Shown here piece by piece: positions 35,601 to 45,700 of a stretch of DNA of 64,000 bases. The notes beneath the pieces were generated by a model. That model saw only the letters and a list, made by a program, of their open reading frames with translations, was not told where the DNA came from and did no database searches. A program made the position numbers and the translations under genes. The first letter of the stretch is position 1. Every line of letters starts with the position of its first letter. The DNA is from Lichenostomus cassidix (lineage: Eukaryota > Chordata > Aves > Passeriformes > Meliphagidae): NCBI GenBank assembly GCA_008360975.2, contig CM039188.1, positions 29,725,944 to 29,789,943 of the forward strand, written 5' to 3'.

Positions 35601-37832
35601 TGTGTAGCTTGCCAGCAAAATTTACAAAACAACTGGGGTCATTAGAGTGATTAAAAAGATGTATTTCTTACCTGCCTTCCAGAAGTGGCTTAATACTTTT
35701 ATGCTGAATTTCAGTCATGTGCGTAAATCCCATGTCATTTATGCCTTTCAATGTATTCTCACTGACAGAACCAGCCAGGGAAGCAAAGGAATTGTCTTCA
35801 AAAGCACCTGAAGTGAGGGGGGAAATGAAAAATATTTAAACTTATTTCTTCCTTTCATGTGCTGTCCAAGATTAACCAGTTCAAATTGACCTTTACGAAA
35901 AAATCAAAGGACTTTTTCTTATTGCGTGCTAACGTAAAATCCAAACATATTGGCAAAGTATTCTGCATTAATGTGTTCATAAGAAAACTACACAGACATA
36001 ATAAGAATGACTATGAATGCACTGCTTCTTCTGCCAGATTTTACTAGTTGTACACCTCCAAATTGCTCTTCATGGACTTCTTCCTTTACAGATAAGCATA
36101 TGTGCATATTGGTTTAAAACCCAGACTTTCACCAGTAATTTTAGGACCAAGAGGTGTGTATATAATGCAAATTTCTGAAAACAGTTACTGGGTAACAGCT
36201 GTACAGCTGCCAGTGTCACATCACCTGTATTCAAACACCTGACTTACAAAGCTCACTTGAAAACTGCAACTTGCTCTGGGAGAAAAGTGTTAGACCTTGG
36301 GTTTTTGCACATGCATGAAAAAGAGAACACAAGATACCTGTTACACCTAGTGGTAAACTGGGCACTTCATCCTCCTCTTCTTCCACTTCTTTCCCTCCAG
36401 AATCCTGCTTATCTTCATCTTCAACCTCTGCAGATTCATCTTCTTCAGTTTTTGCTTTTTTGGCTTCTGTATCTAGAGAGTTATTTTACACAAACAAGTC
36501 AGTTAGAAATGCAAAGCTCACATTAACCACGAAACCATGTACAAAGATCGTGATATTCCAGGCGGTGGAAGGGGGCTGGAGAAGGAGAAGCAAGGTTTCT
36601 ATGGAATTTTCTGAGGTACAGAGCAAAAAACCCCCAAGTTCCTTCCACACAGCCCACTTCCCACAGTGAAACAATGTAGCTTAATGCATATCATACAACA
36701 TTTTATATGGAAACAAGATAAACTTTCCTTAAACTAGGCACAAAATTCTTTCCCAACTGCAATGCAGACATCAAACTTCCGACAGCATTTGTGCTCAGGA
36801 CATGTGAAATGTTGCATTTTAAGTACCTGAATCCTCAGAGGTGAAAGCACCTCTTCACTGGCACAACCATGAAGAGTGTCACAAAAATCAAACACATTTT
36901 GGAAGCTTTTGTTCCTCATAGAGCACTATTCTTCTATTCCTCTTTCATATTCCTCAGATATGTATAAAAACATATCCAAATCAGCAGTATTTGTGAGGTG
37001 CTTTTTTTTCCTTGTAGTTTTCCAGTACTCTTCGGTTTCACAATATATAGATGTTGCCAAAGGCTGGCCATACTGCTAAAAAGCTGTGCTGGCTGCACAG
37101 CCCAGCACAGAGAGCACCCATCTGCCAGAGCTCTGCCCTGAAACACAGGGCATGTATTTCAATAACAAACAAGCCAAACATCCAAACAATGTTACAAAGC
37201 AAAATCCTATGCAGCAATTAAATGGGCTGCTAGTGTGAATGAAGAATTCAAATATCGCAGCTGGAATAGAAGAGGTAAAGCTTTAGATCTCAGGACTTTA
37301 AAACGCACACCCGGCCGGCACATGGCACTCCAAACTTTCCCCGATGCGGCGGAACCCAAAGGAGTTTGGGGCCCGCAAGACTACCTCTGGCCTGGGAGAC
37401 ACGCTGTCTTTGCTATGAACACGCACCATCTACTCCATTAGCCACCGCTTTCCTCTTTTTCTTCTTCTTTTTCTTCTTCTTCTCCTCTCCGTTGAGGGGT
37501 CCGGCTGCGTCCGCAGGTTCCGCTCCCTCCTCCGCCGCTTCCAGCTCTGCGGCCGCCGCTTCCTCCACCTCCTCCTCCTCCTCCAGGGGTCCCTGGGCTG
37601 CCTCGCCCGGCGAGGGCACTGCACGGCGGAGAGACAGAGGAGAGAACACAAAATCAGCCACAGATGCACCAGCGCCCGGCCGGGAAAAGGCTCGGCGGCG
37701 CCGCCCGCCCGTACCTGCCCCCTGGGCCGCCAGCAGCTTCAGGTTGCGCTGCCGCAGCTTCAGGTTGCGCTTGTGGATCTTCTTGCGGAGCAGCCGCATG
37801 GGCAGGTTGCTGGCGGCCGCCGGCACCGACAT
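29534..37832 (-). CDS. DDX18: DDX18, DEAD-box ATP-dependent RNA helicase (14 coding exons)
   Basis: DDX18 (yeast Has1 family, also MrDb) is a nucleolar RNA helicase needed for large-subunit ribosome biogenesis. Fourteen exons splice with consistent phases into 1944 nt, i.e. 647 residues plus stop; the human protein is about 670. Coding spans in gene order: 37832-37715, 37618-37427, 36472-36338, 35807-35672, 35368-35268, 35167-34968, 34878-34764, 34085-33946, 33734-33573, 32713-32561, 31888-31775, 31312-31256, 30262-30085, 29676-29534. Motifs: Q motif near 151-190, Walker A AKTGSGKT (200-207), PTREL (236-240), TPGR (285-288), DEAD (310-313), SAT (341-343), ARGLD (463-467) and HRVGRTAR (488-495). 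The N-terminus is a basic and acidic low-complexity region; the C-terminus has a Has1-type [10 protein letters not shown] (614-623). Start: ATG at 37832, chosen because [10 protein letters not shown] follows, as in the family. The frame is open upstream but there it is untranslated CpG island. No lesion was seen. Confidence 0.97.
30085..30262 (-). CDS. DDX18: DDX18 exon 13
   Basis: It codes residues 542-600, starting [20 protein letters not shown], with a family C-terminal extension ending KVPPFVDL. The donor GTATCC is weak. The exon ends in phase 1, giving N601 with the next exon. Confidence 0.95.
31256..31312 (-). CDS. DDX18: DDX18 exon 12 (57 nt)
   Basis: It codes residues 523-541, [19 protein letters not shown]. 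It is a small phase-0 exon between a TTTAAG acceptor and a GTATGG donor, too short for ORF detection and placed by homology. Confidence 0.94.
31775..31888 (-). CDS. DDX18: DDX18 exon 11 (motif VI)
   Basis: It codes residues 485-522, starting [28 protein letters not shown] is motif VI with the arginine fingers. The acceptor is CAAAAG, with a weak pyrimidine tract, and the donor GTAAAC. Confidence 0.96.
32561..32713 (-). CDS. DDX18: DDX18 exon 10 (motif V)
   Basis: It codes residues 434-484, with [20 protein letters not shown] (motif V) and [11 protein letters not shown]. The acceptor is TTTTAG and the donor GTAAGT; phase 0 at both ends. Confidence 0.97.
33573..33734 (-). CDS. DDX18: DDX18 exon 9 (start of second RecA domain)
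   Basis: It codes residues 380-433, starting [20 protein letters not shown] and including [20 protein letters not shown]. It is nearly identical to the mammalian protein as I recall it. The acceptor is TTCCAG and the donor GTAAGT. Confidence 0.97.
33946..34085 (-). CDS. DDX18: DDX18 exon 8 (SAT motif)
   Basis: It codes residues 334-379, with [20 protein letters not shown] (motif III couples ATP hydrolysis to unwinding) and then [13 protein letters not shown]. The acceptor is TTCCAG and the donor GTAAGA. Confidence 0.97.
34764..34878 (-). CDS. DDX18: DDX18 exon 7 (DEAD box)
   Basis: It codes residues 295-332 plus part of K333. It contains [20 protein letters not shown], with the catalytic DEAD at 310-313. 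The acceptor is TTCTAG and the donor GTAAGA. Confidence 0.97.
34968..35167 (-). CDS. DDX18: DDX18 exon 6 (motifs Ia, GG, Ib)
   Basis: It codes residues 229-294, with [20 protein letters not shown] (motif Ia), [14 protein letters not shown] and [14 protein letters not shown] (motif Ib). These motifs contact the RNA backbone in the family. The acceptor is TTTTTAG and the donor GTAGAC. Confidence 0.97.
35268..35368 (-). CDS. DDX18: DDX18 exon 5 (Walker A)
   Basis: It codes residues 195-227, starting [20 protein letters not shown]. The phosphate-binding lysine is K206. The acceptor is TTACAG and the donor GTAAGG. Confidence 0.97.
35524..35600 (+). mobile_element. CR1 LINE 3'-tail fragment in a DDX18 intron
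   Basis: GGCTGGACTTCATAATCTTG, GAGGTCTTTTCCAACCTTAA and then TTCCATGATTTGATTCTATC form the CR1 3' end with its degenerate ATTCTATG octamers. It is antisense to DDX18, between exons 4 and 5. Confidence 0.87.
35672..35807 (-). CDS. DDX18: DDX18 exon 4 (Q motif)
   Basis: It codes residues 150-193 plus part of R194. It contains the F-x-x-GF-x-x-T-x-IQ pattern ([20 protein letters not shown]), which recognises adenine. The acceptor is CACTTCAG and the donor GTAAGA. Confidence 0.96.
36338..36472 (-). CDS. DDX18: DDX18 exon 3 (acidic linker)
   Basis: It codes residues 105-148, starting [20 protein letters not shown] and ending VPSLPLGVT. The linker ends in SLPLGxTG, the usual lead-in to the helicase core. 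The acceptor is CTCTAG and the donor GTATCT. Confidence 0.93.
37427..37618 (-). CDS. DDX18: DDX18 exon 2 (acidic/alanine and poly-lysine region)
   Basis: It codes residues 41-103: an acidic E-rich run, an alanine/glutamate stretch, then nine lysines and RK, a probable nuclear or nucleolar localisation signal. The acceptor is GTGCAG and the donor GTGCGT. Fast-evolving low complexity, but the phase joins on both sides. Confidence 0.9.
37715..37832 (-). CDS. DDX18: DDX18 exon 1
   Basis: It encodes residues 1-39 and begins [20 protein letters not shown]. The LPMxLLRKKI...[11 protein letters not shown] segment is the family N-terminus; the VPAAAS insertion before it is alanine-rich. The donor is GTACGG and the exon ends in phase 1. 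The ATG has G at -3. Confidence 0.93.
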
Positions 37833-37885
37833 CGCGGCGGTACAGGAGCGGCACCAGCGGCAGCGGGGCCGGCGCGCTCCCGGCA

Positions 37886-37891
37886 CACGTG
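37886..37891. promoter_or_regulatory. Canonical E-box (CACGTG) in the DDX18 promoter
   Basis: A perfect palindromic CACGTG lies 54 bp upstream of the DDX18 start codon, within the CpG island. Mammalian DDX18 (MrDb) is a known Myc/Max target through E-boxes near its start, so Myc regulation is a reasonable inference here. Confidence 0.65.
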
Positions 37892-38129
37892 GGGAGGCCG
37901 CGTCCGGTACCGGCGGAAGCGCCGCCCGCGGGGCCTCACGGGCGCGGAGCAGCGCCCTCTGCGGGCCTGGCGGAGGCAGCGCCGCTCCCGGCCCGCGCCT
38001 GGGCCGCTGAGGCGGAGCACAGCCGGGGCTCCCTGAGGAGGGACTCGCCGTGTCCGCACGGACCCTCCCCTCACAACACCCTGTGCACGCTGGGGCTGCC
38101 TCTGCCCCTGAGTACAATGTTCAACGAGG

Positions 38130-38670
38130 GAGAGAGGCAGAATTAAAGAATTGGTTAGGTTGGAAAAGAGCTCTGAGATCACTGAGTCCAACCTGTGACC
38201 GAACCGTGTCAACTACACCGTGGCACTGAGTGCCACCTCCGCGCTTTCCTTAAACACTTCCAGGGATGGTGTATCCACCACCTCCCCGGGCAGCAATCTC
38301 CCTTTGTGAAGAAATTCCTTCTAATATCCAATTTAAACCTCCCCTTGAGGTTTAAACAGCTTGAGGCTGTGCTCTTGTCCTGTCACTGTAGCCTGGGAGC
38401 AAAGCCCCATCCCCACCTCCTACACCCTCCTGTCAGGAAATTACAGGGAACAATAAGGTCCCTCCTGAGTCTCCTTTTTCCAGGCTAAGCACCCCCAGCT
38501 CCCTCAGCCGCTGCTCCATCAGACTCATCAGCCTCATCAGCCCTTTCGTCACTGCCCTGCTCTGCCCTCACTCAGCCCTTCAGCCCCCTGGAGCTGAGGG
38601 GCACAGCACTCAGGTGTGACATGACCAGCGCCGAGCACAAGGACAGAATCACTTCCCTGCTCCTTCCAAA
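38130..38670 (-). mobile_element. CR1 LINE fragment upstream of DDX18
   Basis: The + strand starts with the reverse complement of the CR1 tail (AATTGGTTAGGTTGGAAAAG, GATCACTGAGTCCAACCTGT). It continues through AGGGATGGTGTATCCACCAC, GCTCTTGTCCTGTCACTGTA and AAGCACCCCCAGCTCCCTCA in CR1 order. The copy is 5'-truncated, about 540 bp, and ends roughly 300 bp upstream of the DDX18 ATG. Its right edge is approximate. Confidence 0.9.
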
Positions 38671-41600
38671 GGGTGATTCCCGGCGGCTGAGGCGCGGCAG
38701 ACCAGCAGAGGGCACAGACAGCACAGGGATGTGCCGCAGCTTTGTCCTCTGGAACCAGAAACCAGAGCTTCTTAGAGACCCGAGACTACAAATTGAATAA
38801 GGTTCAGCCTGCGATGCCTTGCTGTAGCACAGAATAAACTGCAGAACTAATTCTGTATTAACTTCGAAGTGTTTATTGCGCCTTTTTTTTTTTTTTTAAA
38901 GCTACTGATGTTAGAGATGAAACAAAAGTAATTTTTCATCATCTGTAATTGTTGTCTTGCATAGGTCATATGGATCATCAGGATGAGAATTAAATTTGTC
39001 TTGCTAGAGCTTCATACTGTGAACCGTGTGATCCTGTTCGGACTTTCACAGACTGGATAACACCACTTCATTAAATTGAGTAGATTACTGCTATCTCCAT
39101 CAGCTGCATTTGAAAGTAAACTGATCCATCCTCAGCAAGAAAGGCTTTTGGTACAAACCTCAGAGGAACTCAGTTTTACCTGCCTGCTTAATTTTAAGCA
39201 GGTGAAAGTTCCTTGCTGCAGCTCAGTGTAATTTAGGTTCTAGGCATAGTTTCTTTCTGGCTACCTCATATTGTGTTTACAGAACATATTTTTAAGTAGA
39301 CATGGGTTTGCTCTTCCTAGTCTGTACTGATTTCTATGGACGTGACTAGGTTTACTATTTGGATCCAGATTTAACCAGAGCAGTGCTTCTTTCTGGAATA
39401 TGGCCATGGTGCAGATAAAGTCTATAAAAATCTGGACAGCAGGGAGCTGACACTAATACACTGAGGGAGGACAATATTATGTCCTTTGGGCTTGGCATGG
39501 TCTTCATGTTCCCATCTTCACCAGCGATGCCAGGATCATCACTAATTTTGCTTTCACCCACGTCATCACACCCCCAGCTCTGCCAAGAATTAGGACCTGC
39601 AAACCCTGGTCAGGTAAAAGCCTTCATAAAGAACTCACCTCAGTGTCCATGCTGGGTTCTGGCTGACTTGGCAAGTCTTTGTGAAATTGCATTAGTATGG
39701 CACAAGGCCCACATTGATAAACTGTCCTGAAAAGTTATGTCAGATCCCACTGCTCAGGATGTATTGGCTGTGTCTGTTGGCTACAATCAGCATGGCACAC
39801 AAGGAAAACTTTATAGATAAAAGATGGTCTTGCATCTGTGTACACAGATGTCAGGGCATTATGTATAAGAATTCAGTAATTACAGATTTTTGTAGGTGGC
39901 AAAATATCATATGCTCCAAAATTGCTTTCTCTCAGCGTCTTTTAAAATATGTTCGTTAGAGTTAACAAAGAATTGTTCTCTGGAAATTTCAAAATGTGTA
40001 TTCTATGAGCTTCCTTCTTTTATAATTTCTTTGTTTTTCTTCAAGCTGTAATCATGGAAAGTCATACAAAATAGAAGACTCAGTAGATAATAATGACAAT
40101 ATTATTGTGACAGGTCTAGACAGCAATTTAAGACACTAACTCATGTTAATAGTTATTCTCTGAATTTTGGCATTTCTTAGATATCATATGAATCCCCCCT
40201 AGTACAAGTGTCATTTCTGTCCAATACATTCATTCCTAATTGCTTGAGTTATCAGGCAATCATTACTAACAATAGGATTTTCTCAAGTGGTTATTGAGTT
40301 GTTGTCAAAATGTCTCAAATTTTCTGCGCATGATCTTGCAGGAAGGTTGGTAGGGAAACATATTTTGTGTTAGTTAAGCCTTTACAGAGCTGAGTAAGTC
40401 CATATGAGGTATTCTGAATTTATTTCTGAAGATTAATGTTTTTAATGGGCTGCCAATGTAAATATTTTAGTGCCCAGAGTTAATTCATCCTTAAAGCCAA
40501 ATTCAAAATATTTGTGCTTACTTACCATTAACTAATTTGTTTTGGTTAAAACGTAAGGCAGAAGTAGTCATTGATTTCAGTTGTATCATTTCAGGTAGAA
40601 GGTGGTCATTCATACAAAAGGTCCAAAATCCTATCTAGAAAAGATCATGAAACAAAAATGTGTAGTCATTTTTTAATACAGAAGTTTGGGTACAGAGCTG
40701 AATTAAGTAAGACAAGTTTTATTTTCAGAAATCAGAATTTCTGAAAAAATCCTTTTTGTTGTCTTAGGTTGGACATGAAGAAAATCAGCATGGGTGTAAT
40801 TTGGAACATCTGCACCATTCAGCTAAAAGTTCTGAACTAGAAAACTACAGCTTTTATTGCTTACAGTCACAAACTGGAAAACTGTTCAGAGCTGTCTTTT
40901 CATTTTTAACAGATTATAATTTTCCATATTAGAGCAAATTTATCTGTCAGACAGTAATACAAAGGCACTTGATTTAAAACCAGGGTTTTTTTTTTCAAAT
41001 GTGCCTACCTTACCAATGTGTGTACATATGCAAATGATGGATACAAAGGTATCTGCAGAAATAATTAATTTTCGAATTCAATGGAGACATGTAATTCTGA
41101 AATGTGGACTCTGACAGAGAAAAGTTACCCAAATCTGAACTGAGTAAATGGCATAGATGCAGATATATTCAAATATATCACATAGAGAATAGCTGACTTC
41201 ATTTATAGAATATGTCAATGTTAGTTTGTGTTAGAAATTGCTGGTACAAATCATGTCTTTGTAGAGTATTGCTGAATATCACTGAATTTGTGGGGGAATT
41301 CAGATGATGGCTGACAAGGAGAGTAAGGTATCCATGTTTGGAAAAAGCAAGGTAAGCTATCATAATCACATCTTTTTAGGGGTTTTGTTTAATACTGGCT
41401 TGCAAATAATGTCTCCAATGGAAGTGTTGTCTCAGTTGTAACTGCCATCACCAGCACTTTGTGACATGGCAATACAGCTGGATTCAAATCACATCTGGGA
41501 CTTTTTTAGGAAATTTCTCATTCAGCCCATATTTCACTACTGGAACTGAAACCATTGCCATCGTTCTAATATATTATCTCCTCTTTTACACACATAGAGG

Positions 41601-42743
41601 AGCAAAGTCAAGGAAATGCTACCTTGTATAAAATGCTGTAGCTCTTACTTGCAGTAAGAGATTATTTCATATTTAACACCTACACACTGCAAACAAAAAA
41701 AAGTCTTCTGGAAAACCAGGTGCTATACACATTTTTATCCTCACAGAGGCAATGAGAGAACAAAAAATACATACTGCAAGAGCAGTGCACAGTTTGTAAT
41801 GTACCACTGGCAGGCAGGAGGGTACCATGAGGATAACAGTACTGTAAAATTATGCATGGCACAGAGCTGAAGAGTTTAGTTTCTATTTGATTTTGTTTAT
41901 TTAATTTTATTTTTATTTATAGTTTGTTTCTGACATTTGCAGTTTAAACTTACAAAGTATTTTTGGGGTCCTCAGAAGCTGCTTTTCTGAATCAGATGAA
42001 ATAATAATCAAACATTTTCTGTTCTGTTCTAGGAGACTCTTTACATTGTTTGCTTCCACTGTTCCCTAGCAGGCTTTGACAAATACCCTGTTTTGCATGA
42101 CAGTAAGATACAGCCACTTGTATTGACAACATGTAAATTCACAATATTCTTTCTTTACATGCAAAGATCCAATTTTTAATTTTTACCTATTTTTTTACAA
42201 AACTTAGTGAAGGTTTTTCAAAATGCTGCAAAGGCTACAAGTAGGATGAAGTGATTTATTAGCAAATTAGTCAAACTGCAGGTGTAGCAACTGGTTTATA
42301 ACTTACAGACTGACAGGTTCATAATCCTTACAATAATAATTTTCTCAGGCATAAAAGGCATTTCTTTTACAGTGCCCTCATTAATTTAAAGAATCCTAGT
42401 AAATATATTACTGTCTCCTATTCAGAAGGAGTGTGTCTTATATATTGCCTTATCATTTACAGATCTTCATTTAAAATACCTCTGTTCAAATGATATAAAG
42501 TCATGATAAAACTCAAAGAGAGTATGAAATCTGAGACAGTAAGGGAAATACATCTGCTAAAAATTCTTTGCATCTCTTTTGAAGATAAAATTTGAAGGGG
42601 TAGATATTCTGGGAACATGGCAGCTGAGGAGACTGAATAGTGGCAGTTTGTGGCTGAAATGAACACAAGATGTCACCCTCGCTGTGAGAGAGCTCCAGCA
42701 CACCTTTAGTTGAAGAGGAAAGAGAAGGAAGGATTGAGGTTAC

Positions 42744-42762
42744 TTTTTTTTTTTTTTTTTTT
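42744..42762. repeat. T19 homopolymer
   Basis: Nineteen consecutive T on the + strand, followed by AAAAAG. It could be a retroposon A-tail on the - strand, but no source body was recognised. Confidence 0.8.
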
Positions 42763-45700
42763 AAAAAGTTGTCCACCACATGTGTTCATTCACCTATCCT
42801 GGAGCACTGCTTTGCTGCAAAATTTTCTCCACTATGCTGAAATTTTCTCGTCATTGATCAGATTTTTAATTGTTTTAAAGTAGTAAATCTAACAAATTTA
42901 ATTGTTTTAAAGTAAATCTGAAATTCAGGATCAGATGTTACTTCCTTGAGTAGTAACCCAGTGTTTCTTATACAGTTAGTGAAAAAGATGATGGAGAACA
43001 GTGCCATATTTTTCTGAGTTTTCTTCAGTCTCATCAATTTTCATACATGTACCTGGAAGTCTAAAAGCTTGTAGAAAGGATAGAAGGATGAAATGTGAAA
43101 AACTTACCAATAACATCATGAGCTGATTTGTTACATTTCTTCCTAAAATGTGTAAACCTTTTTGTGCTGAAGAGTAATATTTTCTTCATGTAACAGTTTG
43201 AAATTCCCATTACCTTTACTCTAAACAATACAAAATACTTCCTTTGAGGAAGAAGGGGTTTAAAATATTGAATTAAACAAAGCATTGATTAAACAATGAT
43301 ATTAACATTCTTCTGATTATAATTTAGTTCCTTGAGCTCAGGCCTCTGAATTCAGTAATGCAGACAGCATGCCTATGTTCAAAGTGGCATTTATGCTTTA
43401 AATATTTGTTTCCTTGAAGAAATCCCAAATGTGGGACTTGTGAGGACAAACCTCAATTTCTTGTTGAGCTGTAGATGCTCCTATTACCTTAAGTAGTTGT
43501 CCACATTTTGTTCATGTCATCCACACAGGGGGAATATTGTCATCTGTAAGGTGAGGATAGCCATATTTCTCAACTCCCACTGCCTGTTTGTGTTTAGATT
43601 GCAAGGCCTTGAAGAAAGAGCTATTTAAAAAGCTATGTTTACATGGGACCTATAGAGACAGAGTCTGTATTGGACAGAGAAAGCCTGGGTGTATCAGGGA
43701 GCTCTGGGCACTACTGTAATATTGATTAAACAAAAGTGTATTACTCTTAACCACCAAAACTGAAATATGCAAGTGATAGTAAAATACTATTTTACTGCAA
43801 AGTATACATCTTGTGGGGCCAAATACTCATCAACCTGGACAGAGGAGAAAACTAAATAGGGAGCACAGAGCATATCAAATAAGCTGTGATACCTCCAGCT
43901 GACTGTCATTTTAGCCCATTCTTGAATACCTTCAAGAAAAATCAAATTAAATCATTCTCCCATTTTTCTTGGAGTGGCTCACCCTTCCCTTGCCCAATAT
44001 TATTAGTATGCTCATACACCTATAGTTTTACACTACTCTTCTGCTTTACATAACTCTGCATGTCCTTACACCCAATAAAGTCTCTCAGACGCTTTCAGAT
44101 TGCCATTTAAAGGAGATTTAATGTCCCTAAGAATGAGAATGGTTGATTCTTAGCAACCATAATGTAATACTACTTTTTTGACTGAAAGTCAGCAGAAGCT
44201 TGGAGAGTGAGCACTCCAGAAGAGAATGCTCAGTAGCTTGTATTACTGGGCTCTGAGCTTTTATGGTTCAGGCCTTTATAAACTGTGTCAAGCTGGGATA
44301 GTTATAATTATTGCACACGTTGGCTTAACCTATATCATGCAGTCATAATGCATTAGCCTTTCCAGCTTTCACTTGCCTGTCCTTTATTAAGTGTGACATT
44401 TTCCCTTAAAGGTTCAGAGCAAGCATGACTTTATGATCAACCGTAAGCTTTAACTAAATTGACCCTTTTTTCCCAAGGAAGACTGTTGTTGAAGAAACCA
44501 GGAGATGGCAGTCTTTCTTAATGGATCACAGTTTAATCTGTTGGCGATCACAGTTTTTGTTCTTGTGCCCCCAGGATAGGCAAAAATTTTAAATGAGTTT
44601 AAGGAAAGGGCCACATTTCTTGTCTTGTTGGCACAGGAAGCCACTGCATGCTCTGGTATCTTCCAGAGGTTTTTCTTTCAGCTGTCAGATCCTATAAATC
44701 CAGGGGGAACTGTGGTTCACCTTGGCCTTAGTGCAGTTTTCTCACCTGTCTGTTTCAACATACCTGACTTACAGTTCTCTGGTAAGACAGAGGAGAAGCC
44801 AATGAGTAGCCAGCCTTCCTGAGACTGTGCCCTTGATCTCAAGCAGCCCATTTCACAGAAAGTTAGCTTAGAAACAAAGCACAATTCATTCATGTATGTT
44901 TAATCAGCAAAAGCATAACAATCCAAAGACTGTATGACCTACTCTGTCTCTGTTAACTTGTCCCTCAATTTATGTGTCATCATTCTTGGACAACTCAGTG
45001 CCTCCTCAGGGGATCAAGTGATAAGTGGCTGTGGTGCTTTTGATCTCTGTCATGAAATCTGACAAAAAGCAGTGTTGCATCTGTTTATAACCCAGTGGGA
45101 TAGCCCTGTCCTGGTGTGTGATTGTCTGTTCTTACTGGAGAAATAATTGCTGCCTGGCAGTATTAGACACCAGTTTATTTTGAGCTGTTGGCTGTAAACA
45201 TGAACAGAAACTTCTCTAGATATTTTTCTGTAGAGTAAGCACCAGAAAGTGTCACAGGAGAGCACAAAGGTGCCTTAAATTATGTCTTTGTCCTTATTGA
45301 CACAGCGCAACTCAGAGCTTAGGGATAACCATGATCTGCCTTCAATTATTTACTAGAACCTGTCATGGATTTAATTCTAACAAACTAATAATCTTGTATC
45401 TTCCTAGTCATCATGGACTCCCAAAGCTGCCTCTCAGCATTACCACTGCTTCCCTTAAACTGCAGTAAGGTACCTGGGAATGGCAAGTTTATGAAGACCG
45501 AGAGCAATTATTATTCATAATCACAGCAGGCTCATACATTGCTTGGACCAACACAGTCTTTCACTGTGGCAAATTCTTGCTTTGCACTTTACAAACAGTT
45601 CATATTCTCTTAAACAGCATATGACTGACTAATAGAGATAAGACCAGTAATTAAATGAATACATTCTTTTAGACAGTGTTGAACAAGATGAGCAGACACA

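Larger units (their letters stand above)
37450..38080. promoter_or_regulatory. CpG island promoter of DDX18
   Basis: GC- and CpG-dense sequence covers exons 1-2 and about 250 bp upstream of the ATG, falling off sharply on both sides. No TATA box was noticed. This is typical of a housekeeping ribosome-biogenesis promoter. A CACGTG E-box lies at 37886-37891. Confidence 0.85.

Noticed and set aside
37366..38010. 214-residue + strand open frame and overlapping frames across the DDX18 promoter
   Set aside because: CpG-island artefact antisense to DDX18 exons 1-2; the serine/alanine runs are the reverse reading of the lysine and glutamate codon repeats.
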